A stretch of DNA of 32,455 nucleotides from Priapulus caudatus (GCF_000485595.1 NW_014578961.1:1-32455); one strand, 5' to 3'. Numbered from the stretch's first letter, positions 1 through 9,575 are shown. The notes: generated by a model not told the origin, from the letters alone. Program-made: numbers and translations.

Positions 1-79
1 GTACAGCCTGATTGAGCCGTGTTGGCCATAGTGTTCCCTGATGATAAGGAAGCGAAACAAGTGGCTGTTACTGTGCTTA

Positions 80-375
80 CCTAATATCCCCAACACCGCC
101 AGCGTGCCGTAGTTACACACCTGGTGCTGCCGCCGCTATATCAAGTTTGCCGCGGAGATAGCAAAACTTTGGGAAAACTGTGTGAAACCGTGTCGTATTC
201 AAGAACTTTTTTGAAGAACACATACGATTTTCAAGCTAAATTGGTGGTGTCATATGATTAAGGGAGAATCATGAGACGAAAACAAGGTAAAGTTTGAATA
301 TATTTATTCACTAATATTGATAGAATATTTAGCAAGTTGAAAAACTATGCAAAACGCTGTTAAAACGGTGTCATA
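80..375 (+). repeat. Dispersed repeat family R1, copy 1 (left part)
   Basis: This stretch matches 3655-3940 on the same strand, beginning at CCTAATATCCCCAAC and including TTGGTGGTGTCATATGATTA, with scattered substitutions and 1-2 base indels. Copy 1 is split by the foldback element at 376-1599 and resumes at 1602 (TATTATGTACTC) to about 1640. I recognise no coding capacity. The family is unnamed; what it is (old transposon, satellite-like unit or UTR) cannot be told from two copies. Confidence 0.8.
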
Positions 376-1599
376 CAGTAAAAAACCGCGTATAAGAACA
401 TAGATTTTAAGAACATGTTAGGCTAAAATTTCCCATTTAGACCCCTTTACATAAGAACCTGTTCTAGGCTAAGATTTTAAAGTAGGAACACTCAGCGCTG
501 AAAATGCGGTCAAAAGTTGCATATACATAAGAACATATTCAGCCTGAAAAAATAAAAATGTTCTTATATAAAAAAAAATTAAGGGTACATTTACTCAACC
601 ATAAAAAACAAACATGTGCAAGCAACAATAAGCTCTCCATATACACCTTACACATAAGCACTACTGTACTGGTAACACATGCATCACAGTCACTAAGGCC
701 CGCGCCTATGTTGGCCACGGTGGACAAAAATCAAGCAAATACATGACTACATATTATATGGCCGCATATAATCGCCAATGGGAAGCGAGGAATATAATGC
801 CGCATATAATCGAATAGCTGCATTATATGCCCGCATATAATCGAGCAATCAAATCAAAGGAATTTATGTCCACCATAAATAACTTCGTCCCCGTTTTGAC
901 CACTTCCGTCCCAAAAATCAAAGGAATTATGTCCACCATAAAATAACTTCCGTCCGCCGTTTTACACTTACCGTCCCCGTTTTACATTGCATAATGTATT
1001 GGACTGGTATCCGGCCTCACGCTCTGCTATACACAATGTACACGCTTTGCGACCGACAGTTCGGCCGGGAAACCGTCTAACGTGAAAATCTCAGCGAGCG
1101 GCCGGGCCAGGCGCAAGCGGCTAAGCATACATGGCCATTACATTGTATCCACAGCGAACCAGACAATGCGTCTAGACGGTCAAAACGGGACGGAAAGTTA
1201 TTTATGGTGCAGCACTAATGCCTTTGGATTTTTTGGGACGGAAGTGGTCAAAACGAGGACGGAAGTTATTTATGGGGACATAATTCCTTTGATTTGATTG
1301 GCTCCGATTATATCGGGCATATATTTCGATTAATATGCGGGCATATATTCCTCGCTTCCCATTGGTCGATTAATATGCGGGCATATAATATGTAGTCATG
1401 TATTCTTGATTTTTGTCCACTGTGGCCAAACCATACGCGCCTAGCGGCGGGTTTCAGCTAGTACATATTAAAAGTAGAAACAATTAAGAACGCTTATTTA
1501 AGAACCTTTTGAGCCTAATTTTTTCAGTAGCACCATTATATAAGAACATGTTGAGGCTAACTTGGAAAAATCTATGTTCTTATACGCGGGTTTTTACTG
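376..1599. mobile_element. Non-autonomous foldback DNA transposon, TA target site
   Basis: The ends are inverted repeats starting CAGTAAAAA(A/C)CCGCG and reading on through ATAAGAACATAG. The element is flanked by TA on both sides (374-375 and 1600-1601). The R1 copy at 3655-3965 provides the uninterrupted target. Subterminal motifs of the type ATAAGAACATGTT plus AGGCTAA recur several times at both ends. A second, inner inverted pair (about 709-985 against 1200-1437) carries TGGACAAAAATCAAG, CATGACTACATATTATATG and CCAATGGGAAGCGAGGAATAT. The whole element is therefore close to one long palindrome of roughly 600-base arms. No transposase ORF is visible. TA duplication and CAGT ends suggest a Tc1/mariner/pogo-like mobiliser, which is inference. 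Confidence 0.8.
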
Positions 1600-1641
1600 T
1601 ACTCTTCCCTATTATGTACTCTTGATATATATACACCTATA

Positions 1642-1966
1642 CAGGGTGCAAAATTAAAGCGAGTCCGGAGTCAAAACGCCCAGATTTACTGTCGGACTCC
1701 CTGATTTGTCATATGCAGGAGTCCGTGTGACTCCCTGAAAATTCTGCTATACTAACTACTTCGTTCCAGAGAACGGCTTCCCGGAACTACCGTATTTTTC
1801 AGCAACTGTCCAAAGAAAATTTGGCAGACGTGCAAATGCATTCAAAATAAGCACATGCGTTATTGTTATAATATCTTTAGTTTTGAACTTCAGACTGCGG
1901 ACTCCCTCTTTTTGAAGGTAGGGAGTCTGTTGGACTCCCTTGTTCAAAAGTTACTTTCTACCCCTT
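1642..1966. mobile_element. Small element with GGACTCCC motifs (candidate)
   Basis: A 325-base block begins CAGGGTGCAAAA and ends TTTCTACCCCTT, with short direct repeats CCTATA on both sides (1636-1641 and 1967-1972). The motif GGACTCCC, or its complement GGGAGTCC/GGGAGTCT, appears repeatedly near both ends. The imperfect terminal inverted repeat and direct repeat suggest a hAT-like MITE, but the target duplication is short and the ends are diverged. Confidence 0.4.
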
Positions 1967-1968
1967 CC

Positions 1969-2156
1969 TATATATTATGTGCAAACGTGCAGCAGCATGC
2001 GTGCGGTGTACGTGTGTTGCTGGAGCATTTCAACGGCACTTACAGGAAATTATCGGCAATAATAGGCGAAAGAGAGTAGCGGAACATTGGTAGTAAATAC
2101 ATTTCGTGTTTATTTAGCATTATTTTTCTTTATTGAGACGCTCCAAGTGCCTGTGA
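1969..2156 (+). repeat. Dispersed repeat family R2, copy A (uninterrupted)
   Basis: It is nearly collinear with 10372-10520 followed by 15376-15420. Shared landmarks are TGTGTTGC, GGCA-TTACAGGAAATT, AAAGAGAGTAG, TGGTAGTAAATACATTT and TTTAGCATTATTTTTC. This copy lacks the LTR retrotransposon and so serves as an empty-site reference for that insertion. Confidence 0.8.
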
Positions 2157-2203
2157 CTGTGTATGCCATGTCATGGTAATTGGGGTAAAAGGATAGAGAA
2201 CAT

Positions 2204-2343
2204 GGGTTCCAATAAAACCAATGTGCCTAACCCTAACCCTAATCCTAATCCTAATCCTAACCCTAACCATAACCCTAACCTATTATATTGATATAATATT
2301 ATATTTATATTGATGTAAATGACATTGGTTTTATTGGGACCCC
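2204..2343. mobile_element. MITE carrying an internal telomere-like repeat
   Basis: Inverted ends share CCAATAAAACCAATGT: the left copy is at 2209-2224 and the reverse complement at about 2322-2338. Between them lies a run of about nine CCCTAA/TCCTAA/CCATAA units (2226-2280) followed by an AT-rich segment. CCCTAA is the complement of the metazoan telomere repeat TTAGGG. No ORF is present and the target duplication is unclear. It could also be a telomere-repair scar, but matched inverted ends on both sides favour a transposable element. Confidence 0.65.
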
Positions 2344-3002
2344 GTTTAAAAGACGTAAGAACGTTAATTTTTTCTATACTTATGGATCATATCCCATCAT
2401 GCAAAGCGCGCGCGGACTAGTGGGCAAGCCCAACATGTTTAATCCGCGCATGGGAAAACTACCTTGAAATTGTGTACTGTTTTTGTGGACTAATCAACTT
2501 AGATTTACTCGTCCTGCAAGGGCACAGTCAGAAGAATGATCTTCGGGCTTGTTTTTTAAACGGAGCAGAAAAGGGGAATATAATGCTGAGTAAACAAAAT
2601 GTTCGTTTAATACCGCGAAGTTAGCCACGGGTATTTATACTTGAATGGCAACTTTCGTTTGATAAATTGGTCAAGATATTGTAGAACTTAGAAGCTATGA
2701 GCGTTTTTCGACACTTCGTGTTAACTCACATCATGTTTATCGGTTGAAATGAACAAAGAAGCACTTCACCAGTACCCCTGTCCGATTTTAAAGGGGCTAC
2801 CCCCACGTTTACGAAATGGCACCAGAGTTCAATGGGCCGGCCATGTTCTCTTCCTTGAACCGCCTATGATATAAGTCGACTACAAAAATGGGTGATAATG
2901 CTCAAAAAAATGTCGGCGTCTTGCCATTATACCTTATAATAGGTTAGGAAATTTCCAATTCTGTGAACGTTGTGTGTTTCTCATTGGCGGGGCTATGCTA
3001 AT
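2344..3002. other. No recognisable feature
   Basis: No convincing exon, repeat pair or RNA gene was seen here. Short reading frames on both strands lack similarity to any family I know. Confidence 0.5.
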
Positions 3003-3236
3003 TTAGTAGTAGTAGTACTACTACTAGTAATAACCGATCAGACTCGACCAACACACGGTCTTCTAACGCACAGGCAAAGACCGTTGTCTTGGAGCGGCTA
3101 GTACTGAAGTAGCTAGTAGTAAGGCTCTAGTAACTAATAGCCCTGCGGATAGCTGCCGGCTATCGCGCTAATATGCAGCTATCGCACGGCTATAGTACTA
3201 GAGGCTATAGTACGTACTAGTAGTATTTTCCCATAG
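3003..3236. repeat. TAGTA/CTAGTA-rich segment with local palindromes
   Basis: The stretch opens with AGTAGTAGTACTACTACT, a perfect palindrome (3008-3025 region), and is dense in CTAGTA, GGCTAT and GTAC words. It closes with GTACGTACTAGTAGTA. GGGCTATGC on the left and CCCATAGCATATGCC on the right form a weak outer inverted pair, so it may be a small decayed inverted-repeat element. Confidence 0.4.
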
Positions 3237-3654
3237 CATATGCCGGCTTCCTCCAGTTCCTGTGGGGCCAAAACGTCATATCAGCTGAGGTTTTGAAGGC
3301 TAATCAGATTGTTGGAGGCAATTCAGTGGCTAAAAACGTAAAAATGGAGAATTGCTCAGATCAATACGAACGCGGCTACTTTTGAACAAGGAACTCTTTG
3401 CGAAAATGTTAGCAAATATTTCGGAGAGTCGCTCTATAAAGAGTGTAACGTAAACTTTTGAAAGATAACATTATCAGAGTAAGTAAGTCAGTGAGATATC
3501 TATACAGTATACTCGCAAAAGGCGATCCGAATCCGTCTCACTCGCAAATTCGCGATAAGTCAATCATGGATGTCCAAAGTCTGCCGATTTTTCGTGAGCA
3601 CACATTTATTTTTAGCACGCTGGAAACGCAATACACACTGAATACAATTCGATG
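3237..3654. other. No recognisable feature
   Basis: I see no supported gene or repeat in this interval. The reading frame from 3458 has no recognisable domain and runs straight into the R1 repeat. Confidence 0.5.
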
Positions 3655-3965
3655 CCTAATATCCCCAACAGCCCCCAGCATCCCGTCAGAGACAATAGAA
3701 CACTAATCCGATAACAAAGTTTGGCCGCGGAGATGCAAAAGTTTGGGAAAACTGTGTGAAACTGTGTCGTATTCAAATAACTTTTTTGAATAACACATGC
3801 GATTTTTAGGTAAATTGGTGGTGTCATATGATTAAGGGAGAATCATAGACGAAAACAAGGTAAAGTTTGAATATATTTGTTCACATATTGATAGAATATT
3901 TACAAGTTGAAAAAGTTGGTTAAAACCGTGTCATACTCTTTTCTATTATGTACTCTAAATATATA
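3655..3965 (+). repeat. Dispersed repeat family R1, copy 2 (uninterrupted)
   Basis: This is the second copy of the repeat at 80-375 plus 1602-1640. Here GGTGTCATAC runs directly into TCTTTTCTATTATGTACTC, without the foldback element found in copy 1, and so shows the pre-insertion state. The copy ends in an AT stretch at the border of the large inverted-repeat structure. Confidence 0.8.
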
Positions 3966-4456
3966 TTAAGAGCTAATAAACAGCTAGAGTGTACAACAGA
4001 AAAACGGGAAAATATTGCTAGTTCAGGGCAATATTATTCTACTTTGCCTGCAAGTCTAGAATAATTTTATGGTATTGCATTAAGCAGAATTCTTTGCTCT
4101 CTAAAACAAGACCAACCGCTTGTCAATACGATACTCGTAGGCTGAGATATTGGCTCGTAAACTTTCCCTCCCACAGGCCTCACGGCGCCTCGCATCCACA
4201 ATATTCACTATCCTTCTCGCCTTTTGCGGGTTAGGAAAGTTGCTTCGTGAGAGTTCGGTTTTTTCCGCGATAACTTTATGAATGAACGGCGTTTCGGTTA
4301 CCATCGGTGACTTTTGGGGGCATCGCCAATGCCCTTATCTCCCATTATCTTTCCTAGCACGGCTAATGCCCGTCATGATGTAGCCGGCAATGTTTTCTAA
4401 ATTAAGTCTCTACAACGCAGCTCAGTTACTATATGCAGGGTTCTCCAAGCTTTTAA

Positions 4457-4520
4457 ATTATAGCATGGGGGTGCTACTCACTGCTAGGGGGGTCTGGGGG
4501 AAATTTTTGAATTGTAGAAG
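4457..4520 (-). repeat. Dispersed motif around GGGGTCTGGGGG
   Basis: GGGGGTCTGGGGGAAATTTT here corresponds to the reverse complement of 9940-9990, where AAAATTTTCTTGGGGGCATG and CCCCCAGACCCCGCCTAGCA occur. Both copies have the motif CTAGG(C/G)GGGTCTGGGGG. This is a short dispersed repeat in opposite orientations. Confidence 0.45.
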
Positions 4521-4831
4521 CTCTGTGATGCAATCTGGGACACTCTGTGTGTAAATTTGAAGCACTGCATGTGGGGTGAAAATGTTTGTTTTGCATGGGC
4601 ATTGGGCAAAGCCATCGGAAAATTCAAAATAATTATTTCTTGATGAGCTAGAAAACACTCGGATTTGAAGTATGAAAATGAACCAGCTGAAATTGTGCCA
4701 GCTAGCCTACACCAGTTGGTTGGGATTGATTGTCTGTTCAGATGCAAAATATTGAAAGCAAAAAGTTATACACCATAGATTAATTTTGGTACTATAACAC
4801 GCGTATATAAGATAGCCGAGTCGGTTTAGAG

Positions 4832-4857
4832 TTAGTGTTAGGGTTAGGGATAGGGAG
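4832..4857 (+). repeat. Short telomere-like repeat (TTAGGG variants)
   Basis: GTTAGTGTTAGGGTTAGGGA followed by TAGGGAGAC contains two exact TTAGGG units and flanking degenerate ones. It lies inside the large inverted-repeat structure. Its downstream TAGGGAGACT resembles the block next to the TTAGGG repeats at 16102-16120. Confidence 0.6.
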
Positions 4858-5248
4858 ACTGTTTGTACTTGTGTGTGGGACTTCCGTACCCGTAGCATCG
4901 AGTCCGTCATTTTAACTTCTTGTGTATACACCAGGGGGCCGTTGTCAGAAACAAAATTAGTCGCAACATTAGTCTTACCATTAACTTCCACTCGTAAACC
5001 GTTGACAGAAACATCGTAAGGTTACGAGAACGAAAAATCCTCGCAAATATTCTCATCGCAAGATATCTCATGACATTACGAGAGCCCAGACCCTCTCGTA
5101 ACTTTAATATTAAGTTGAAAATGACACATTTACACTACGAATTACAATGGGGTTAGCCGCTAGAAACAGTTGCCGCTGGAGGGCAGCACATCTGGCGAGA
5201 GGTGAAGATTATCCGCGTACCCAGATCACACCGGGATAGAGTGGGGGA

Positions 5249-5400
5249 AGTGGTGTTTATTTGTGTGTGTTGCTGAGGAGTTATGTAATATGTTTATTGA
5301 GATTCTACGGTGATATTAGTGGTGGATATTGAAGTGGGTGTTTATTCTTTTGTGTCTGCTGAGGAGTTATGTAATATGTTTATTGAGATTCATGTATATA
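5249..5400 (+). repeat. 86-bp tandem repeat, first pair
   Basis: Two units share TGTTTATT(C)TTTTGTGT, TGCTGAGGAGTTATGTAATA and TGTTTATTGAGATTC. The word TGCTGAGGAG starts at 5271 and 5357, a spacing of 86 bases. Two further units occur at 5995-6141, beyond the GTGC-rich array. Confidence 0.8.
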
Positions 5401-5474
5401 TGTAGGTACATGTATGACCTGCAGAAGAGCCCCCCTACTGTCGTACACCACCTATTTGCGCCCTGACAATATAT

Positions 5475-5985
5475 ATGCGTGCGTGCGTGGGTGTGCACGT
5501 CCACGCTGTGTGCGTGCGTGCGTTGCACGTACAAGTGAGTGGTGTGATGGTGCGTGCGTGCGTGTGCACGCTACAAGTGCTCGTGTCCGTTGCGTGCTGT
5601 GTGTCTGCGGATGTGGTGCATACATCGTGCATCGCGCGGTGCGTGGGTGTGTGCCGTGCGTGTGGCACGTAAATGTGCCGTGCGTGTGTGCCGTCGTGTG
5701 CACGTGCGTGTCGGCGTGCCGGGTGGTGTGACGTCGTGCGTGTGCTGCGTGTGTGCTGCGTGTGTGGTCACTCGTGCGGGCATCGCGTCGTGGTGCGTTG
5801 TGCTACCCGTCGCGTGCATGCGTGCGTGTGGTCATACATGTACGTGCATGCGTGCTGTGTCGTGCGTGTGCAGGTACAGTGTGTGCATGCGTGCGTGCGT
5901 GTGCACGTACATGTGCGCATGCTACAATGCTGTGCGTGCGTCGGTGTGCGTGCGTGCGTGCATGCGTACGTTGTGTGCTTGCGTC
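5475..5985 (+). repeat. GTGC/GCGTGC-rich alternating array
   Basis: About 500 bases are dominated by GTGC, GCGTGC, GTGTGC and CACGTAC words, alternating purine and pyrimidine. Such sequence can adopt Z-form DNA, which is established knowledge of alternating GT/GC tracts. Open frames here in several registers on both strands (Cys/Val/Arg-rich or His/Thr/Arg-rich) are by-products of the repeat. It interrupts the 86-bp tandem repeat. Confidence 0.85.
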
Positions 5986-5994
5986 CATATGTGA

Positions 5995-6141
5995 AGTGGG
6001 TGTTTTCTTTTTGTGTTGTGCTGAGGATTATGTAATAATGTTTATTTGAGATTCACGGTGATATTAGTTGTGTCATATGTGAATGGGTGTTTATTCGTTT
6101 GTGTGTGCTCAGGAGTTATGTAATATGTTTTATTGAGATTA
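5995..6141 (+). repeat. 86-bp tandem repeat, second pair
   Basis: Two more units of the repeat seen at 5249-5400: TGCTGAGG starts at 6019 and the related TGCTCAGG at 6106, a spacing of 87. The unit also contains CACGGTGATATTAGT, shared with 5308-5322. Confidence 0.75.
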
Positions 6142-7379
6142 GTAAGCTACAAAGACTCAAGTTGCAATAAAATTATGTACATATCTTATTCTAAACGCAG
6201 CCATTTACTACAAGACACTAGGCATTACTGCTGACAATAGCTCGCCTAAAGTTGGAAATCATAAAGCACACATTACACAGATTCTTCCACCGAGAGAAAT
6301 CTTCTGATGGGGCAGGTCTCTTTTTAATAATTTTTATATTCTTGCTTAGACGAATGACCGCTCTCTACATGAAATCCTCTTAGATGCGATCGTCTACCCT
6401 AACAACTGTCTCTGCATTAAGTTGGATTTCCTTTGAGCTTGACGGCGTGTTTACATGGCACAGCTTTAATAGAAACAGACCTGAACCATAATTCCTCATC
6501 TGACATGATGCTGTCACCGCCTGTCAAACATATCGGCACTACTATCACAGCTCAGATCTCTCAAATAATTTGACGGTCACTTGGCGGCTACCACCATAGC
6601 TATCACTGACATAAGTAAAAAGGCTCTTGGCTATAGCCGATCATTACGTTTTTAACAGTGTTCTTGTTTTTGTACGTAGAAAATAGTAACACTTCTGGTC
6701 AATCAACTCTACATTGGTTGTGAATTAGGACGGTCTCGGTATGCAGTCCTAAATATACTCTTGGTGTTTGGGAACAGTTTGTTTGAAATTTGTTGGCCAT
6801 ATAACGCGCCAATAGTTCCCGAGTCAGGCATCTTCTTTAGATGCCTCAATGGGTTTCACACATTTTTTGTGCATTTTCTCAACTCTCCTCACAGCAACCT
6901 CCTAGTTTGTAGTTCAGATTCGGGTTTTGCTGGAAAATTATGACCAGCTTTAGCCGACTTACAACCAGGAAACACAACAGTACGAACGGCATTTTAACTG
7001 GTTTATATCGCTATGACTTCCTCTTATCTTTACAACTGAGCTTGTTCGTTCGCAAGCGCTCGGTTTGTAACAGTCTAACTATCCCGCTGCGCCACCTCGG
7101 AAAGCTAGCGGCTAACGCGCCCATTATATTGATAAAATGTGTGTTTTTTCTTGAAAACACCGTCAAAATCATGTAAATCTACACGCTAAATCAATAGACA
7201 ATAATCAATACATTTTGCGCGCGTCTCGCGTTATCCGTGTGAGAATTTGTTTGTTGCAGAAAAATTCATGGACCACGTCGTTTTTTATCAAATATTATTT
7301 ATATGTGGTTAGCCTCATAATATGCATAAATTACTGTGAATGTACAATAAATGCTGTATGAATTGTTGATTGATTCTCA
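6142..7379. other. Unassigned interior of the large inverted-repeat structure
   Basis: No domain was recognised. Open frames at 6761-6943 and 6940-7176 (+) have no hallmark motifs and are likely chance. A tRNA-like stretch occurs on the minus strand around 7040-7105. If an autonomous ancestor carried a transposase here, it is no longer readable. Confidence 0.45.
7040..7105 (-). repeat. tRNA-like (possible SINE head)
   Basis: On the minus strand TGGCGCAGCGG (7084-7094) fits the RNA polymerase III A-box pattern TRGYNNARNNG and is followed by GATAGTTAGAC. About 30 bases downstream, a stem-loop of five base pairs (7040-7057) with loop CGAACGAA resembles a decayed T-arm/B-box. The acceptor stem does not pair, so this is not an intact tRNA gene. 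A degenerate tRNA-derived SINE is the better guess. Confidence 0.3.
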
Positions 7380-8003
7380 TCGCAATCAGCGAGCCTTGTG
7401 ATGAAGTTCCTGTATCGTAATTTTCTAAATAGCTGCGAGTGTTTCTGTCAACGCTCGTCTCGCAACATTAAGGCATTAGATCGTAATGTATCGTAAGCAT
7501 TAACTTAGCATTAACTTTACTGATGCTTTCTGTACAACGTGTCCCCAGCATGGCGGCTATGATAACTTTAGCGTGGCGGAGTTGCAATTTAGGATGGGGG
7601 CGCTCGACGATAGCCTGGCGGCCAGCCAGGCTATAAGTCCCTTGGAGAACCCTGATATGGTGTCAGAGGTTACCAAATTTGGCATGGTGTGAAATCCATT
7701 ACAGCGCTCAAGCGGCAACGCGAAAACGATAGCCAGACCCACAAAAGCGAGAAGGATAGTGAATATTGTCGGATGCGACCGAGGCGGCGTGATGCCTGTG
7801 GGAGGCATGATTACGCTGCCGATATCTCGACCTAGGAGTATGGTAGAGACATAGCGGCTTGGTCTTATTTTAGAGAAGCAAAAGAATGCGCTTTAAGCAA
7901 TACCATGAACTTAGACTAGAACCGCATTCAAAGTAGAATAATATTGCCTGCTGAAATAGCCCACTATTTTCCCGTTGTACACTTCTAGGGTATTTATCAG
8001 CTC

Positions 8004-8031
8004 TTTGATATATATATATATATATATACAC
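8004..8031. repeat. TA microsatellite
   Basis: An alternating TA run follows the right end of the large inverted repeat and leads into ATATACAC, the target duplication of the hAT element. Confidence 0.8.
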
Positions 8032-8812
8032 TAGGGGTGTAAACGATATACCGATGATTGGTAATTGCAAGTATAATTTGGAAAACTCGATATATCGCGA
8101 TAACACTCCGGATATCGATATTTTTACGCGATACCGGTGGTATAAAACGACATTACAATTACTTGACACTTGCCTTTATGTCTATACTGTTATGGGCTCG
8201 AAATTTGCACTGGCGTGGTATATGGTTACGAAAGCACAATGTTGCACGACGCAGTACCGCTATTACTGGTTTAAGCGACACTGGATGGAGGCACTGCGCG
8301 CGGCCAAGTGGGGCACGATTCGCGTCTCTTTTGTCGCGCGAGGCACGAGAGCACGGCAACGTAGGCGAGTCCTATATAGTATAGCTAGTGCTCACCTGAG
8401 TGCCGCAGCGCGCCGCGCAGAACAGCTGACGGACTACCACTGTTGCAGTTTCAGTTTCAGTTCAGTTTCCAGTATCCAGTATTAGCTCAATTATGCAAGC
8501 AGGAGGTATTGTGTATTCCCAGCACGTCAGTGCCTTCCTGAGAGCGGTATTCAGTACAGGGGTGACATTGTATACGGCAGCAGAGGGCCTGCACGTCGAC
8601 TGGCAAAACTTGCCGTGCTTCGTTCTCATAGAAAAACATGAGAATGCATGTCGCTATAATAAATAATATGAATGATATTAAAACCATCAAATTGAACTGA
8701 ATATCATGCATGGTATACACTCCACAATACGGTATTGCGGAAATATTTGCAATACGTTTTGTCGTATTGCAATATCTTGCAATACGTTTTTGGTCGCAAT
8801 ACTTCACCCCTA
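8032..8812. mobile_element. Non-autonomous hAT-type DNA transposon
   Basis: The element begins TAGGGGTGTAAACGATATAC and ends GCAATACTTCACCCCTA, so the terminal inverted repeat is TAGGGGTG. A perfect 8-bp target duplication, ATATACAC, lies at 8024-8031 and 8813-8820. Eight-base duplications and (C/T)AGGGGTG ends are characteristic of the hAT superfamily. Subterminal repeats are visible: GATATATCGCGATA words at the left and CAATACG/CGTATTGC words at the right (8736-8800). The 781-bp interior has no transposase; its longest frame (8054-8485) has no BED finger or dimerisation motif. GGTATAAAACG near 8130 could be a fossil TATA box. Confidence 0.85.
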
Positions 8813-8820
8813 ATATACAC

Positions 8821-9190
8821 CTGTATGTATACACTATGTTCATGTATTATATAGGTATGTATACTTACTATGTATGGTATATTACAGCGGAAAAAAATAC
8901 ACCGGTGGCGCGCGTGGAGCGATTTTCCCCCGAAATGCACAAAAGAGCCCACCGAAAACATGATTAATCGGTGGGCTGACCCCCAAAGCCAAAAGATCGC
9001 CCGCGGAAATTCGATGCCACGTCAGGTCACCGCGGCCTGGCGCCTCGTGCGCTCTTTGCGCTCTGCGCCTAGCGGCAGCCGGCTTTCCACGGCGCCGATA
9101 GAATTCATCGGTACGCGTGTGACTGTCAAGTGTTTTTCATTAAGCATGTGATGTGTGTACTTGTACTGTATTGGCATTCAACAACGCGCG
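8821..9190. other. GC-rich unassigned segment with a strong hairpin
   Basis: After TATACACTATG-type simple sequence (8821-8880) comes a GC-rich stretch. It contains a perfect ten-pair hairpin: AGCCCACCGA at 8946-8955 and TCGGTGGGCT at 8968-8977, with a 12-base loop. No gene is recognised. The hairpin has no trailing T-run and the genome is eukaryotic, so a bacterial-type terminator is not proposed. Confidence 0.5.
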
Positions 9191-9194
9191 ACCG

Positions 9195-9402
9195 CCGCCC
9201 GCGCGTATTACGTGTGTGTATGTGCGCGTGTGTCGTGCGTGCCTGTGTTGCTGCCGGGCGTGCTTGCGTAGTGTGCCTGCGCGCGTGCGTGCTGATCGTG
9301 GTGCGGCTGTGCCAGCGGGTGCTGCTTGCCGTGCGCTGTGCCTGCGCGCGTGCGTGCCGTGGCCCTGCATGCGTGCGTGCGGGTGTGCCTGCGGCTGCCT
9401 AC
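9195..9402 (+). repeat. Second GTGC/GCGTGC-rich array
   Basis: The composition is the same as at 5475-5985 (GCGTGC, GTGTGC, GCGCGTGCGTGC), about 200 bases long. The overlapping open frames on both strands are artefacts of the repeat. Confidence 0.8.
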
Positions 9403-9575
9403 TTAGACCGGTAGACAAACGACCCGTAGGATTATAGAATAGTAAATCCATGGAAAATCCTAATGAAAATTCACACCGTATATTTTTCCCTGCCGACTAC
9501 ACTCGTGTGTCATTCCCAATGTAGCTTTTTTGTTGCTGTTGTGGCGTGCGTTGTGTGTGACGTGTGTGTGGTGCT

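Larger units (their letters stand above)
3966..8003. mobile_element. Large imperfect inverted repeat (about 4 kb), probable long-TIR element
   Basis: The left arm, from AAGAGCTAATAAA and CTAGAGTGTACAAC (3968 on), matches the reverse complement of the right arm from about 8003 inwards (AAGAGCTGATAAA, CTAGAAGTGTACAAC). Matching landmarks include GCAATATTATTCTACTTTG, CAATATTCACTATCCTTCTCGC and CAGGGTTCTCCAAG. The pairs are 3966-4470 with 7640-8003 and, more weakly, 4936-5110 with 7380-7537 (GTTGACAGAAACA). Identity is patchy, with many indels. AT dinucleotide runs flank both ends. No transposase is recognisable; the centre holds tandem repeats. An old inverted duplication is the main alternative to a transposon. 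Confidence 0.6.

Noticed and set aside
4700-4960. Inverted-repeat borders around the TTAGGG run at 4832-4857
   Set aside because: No convincing matched ends were found; CTACACCAG and ATACACCAG are in direct, not inverted, orientation.
5414-6049. Several overlapping Cys/Val/Arg-rich and His/Thr/Arg-rich open frames on both strands
   Set aside because: They are translations of a GTGC-type repeat in multiple registers, with no codon bias or domain.
7020-7110. Intact tRNA gene on the minus strand
   Set aside because: The acceptor stem does not pair and the B box is degenerate; kept only as a possible SINE head.
7557-7808. Minus-strand 83-codon frame with a hydrophobic stretch (TILLAFVGLAIVFALPL)
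   Set aside because: It lies in one arm of the large inverted repeat; the matching segment of the other arm does not keep the frame, so coding is unlikely.
8054-8485. 143-codon frame inside the hAT element, considered as transposase
   Set aside because: No hAT motif and the frame includes the terminal repeat; the element is too short to be autonomous.
9130-9451. Open frames of about 100 codons on both strands
   Set aside because: GC-rich GTGC repeat artefacts, as at 5.5 kb.
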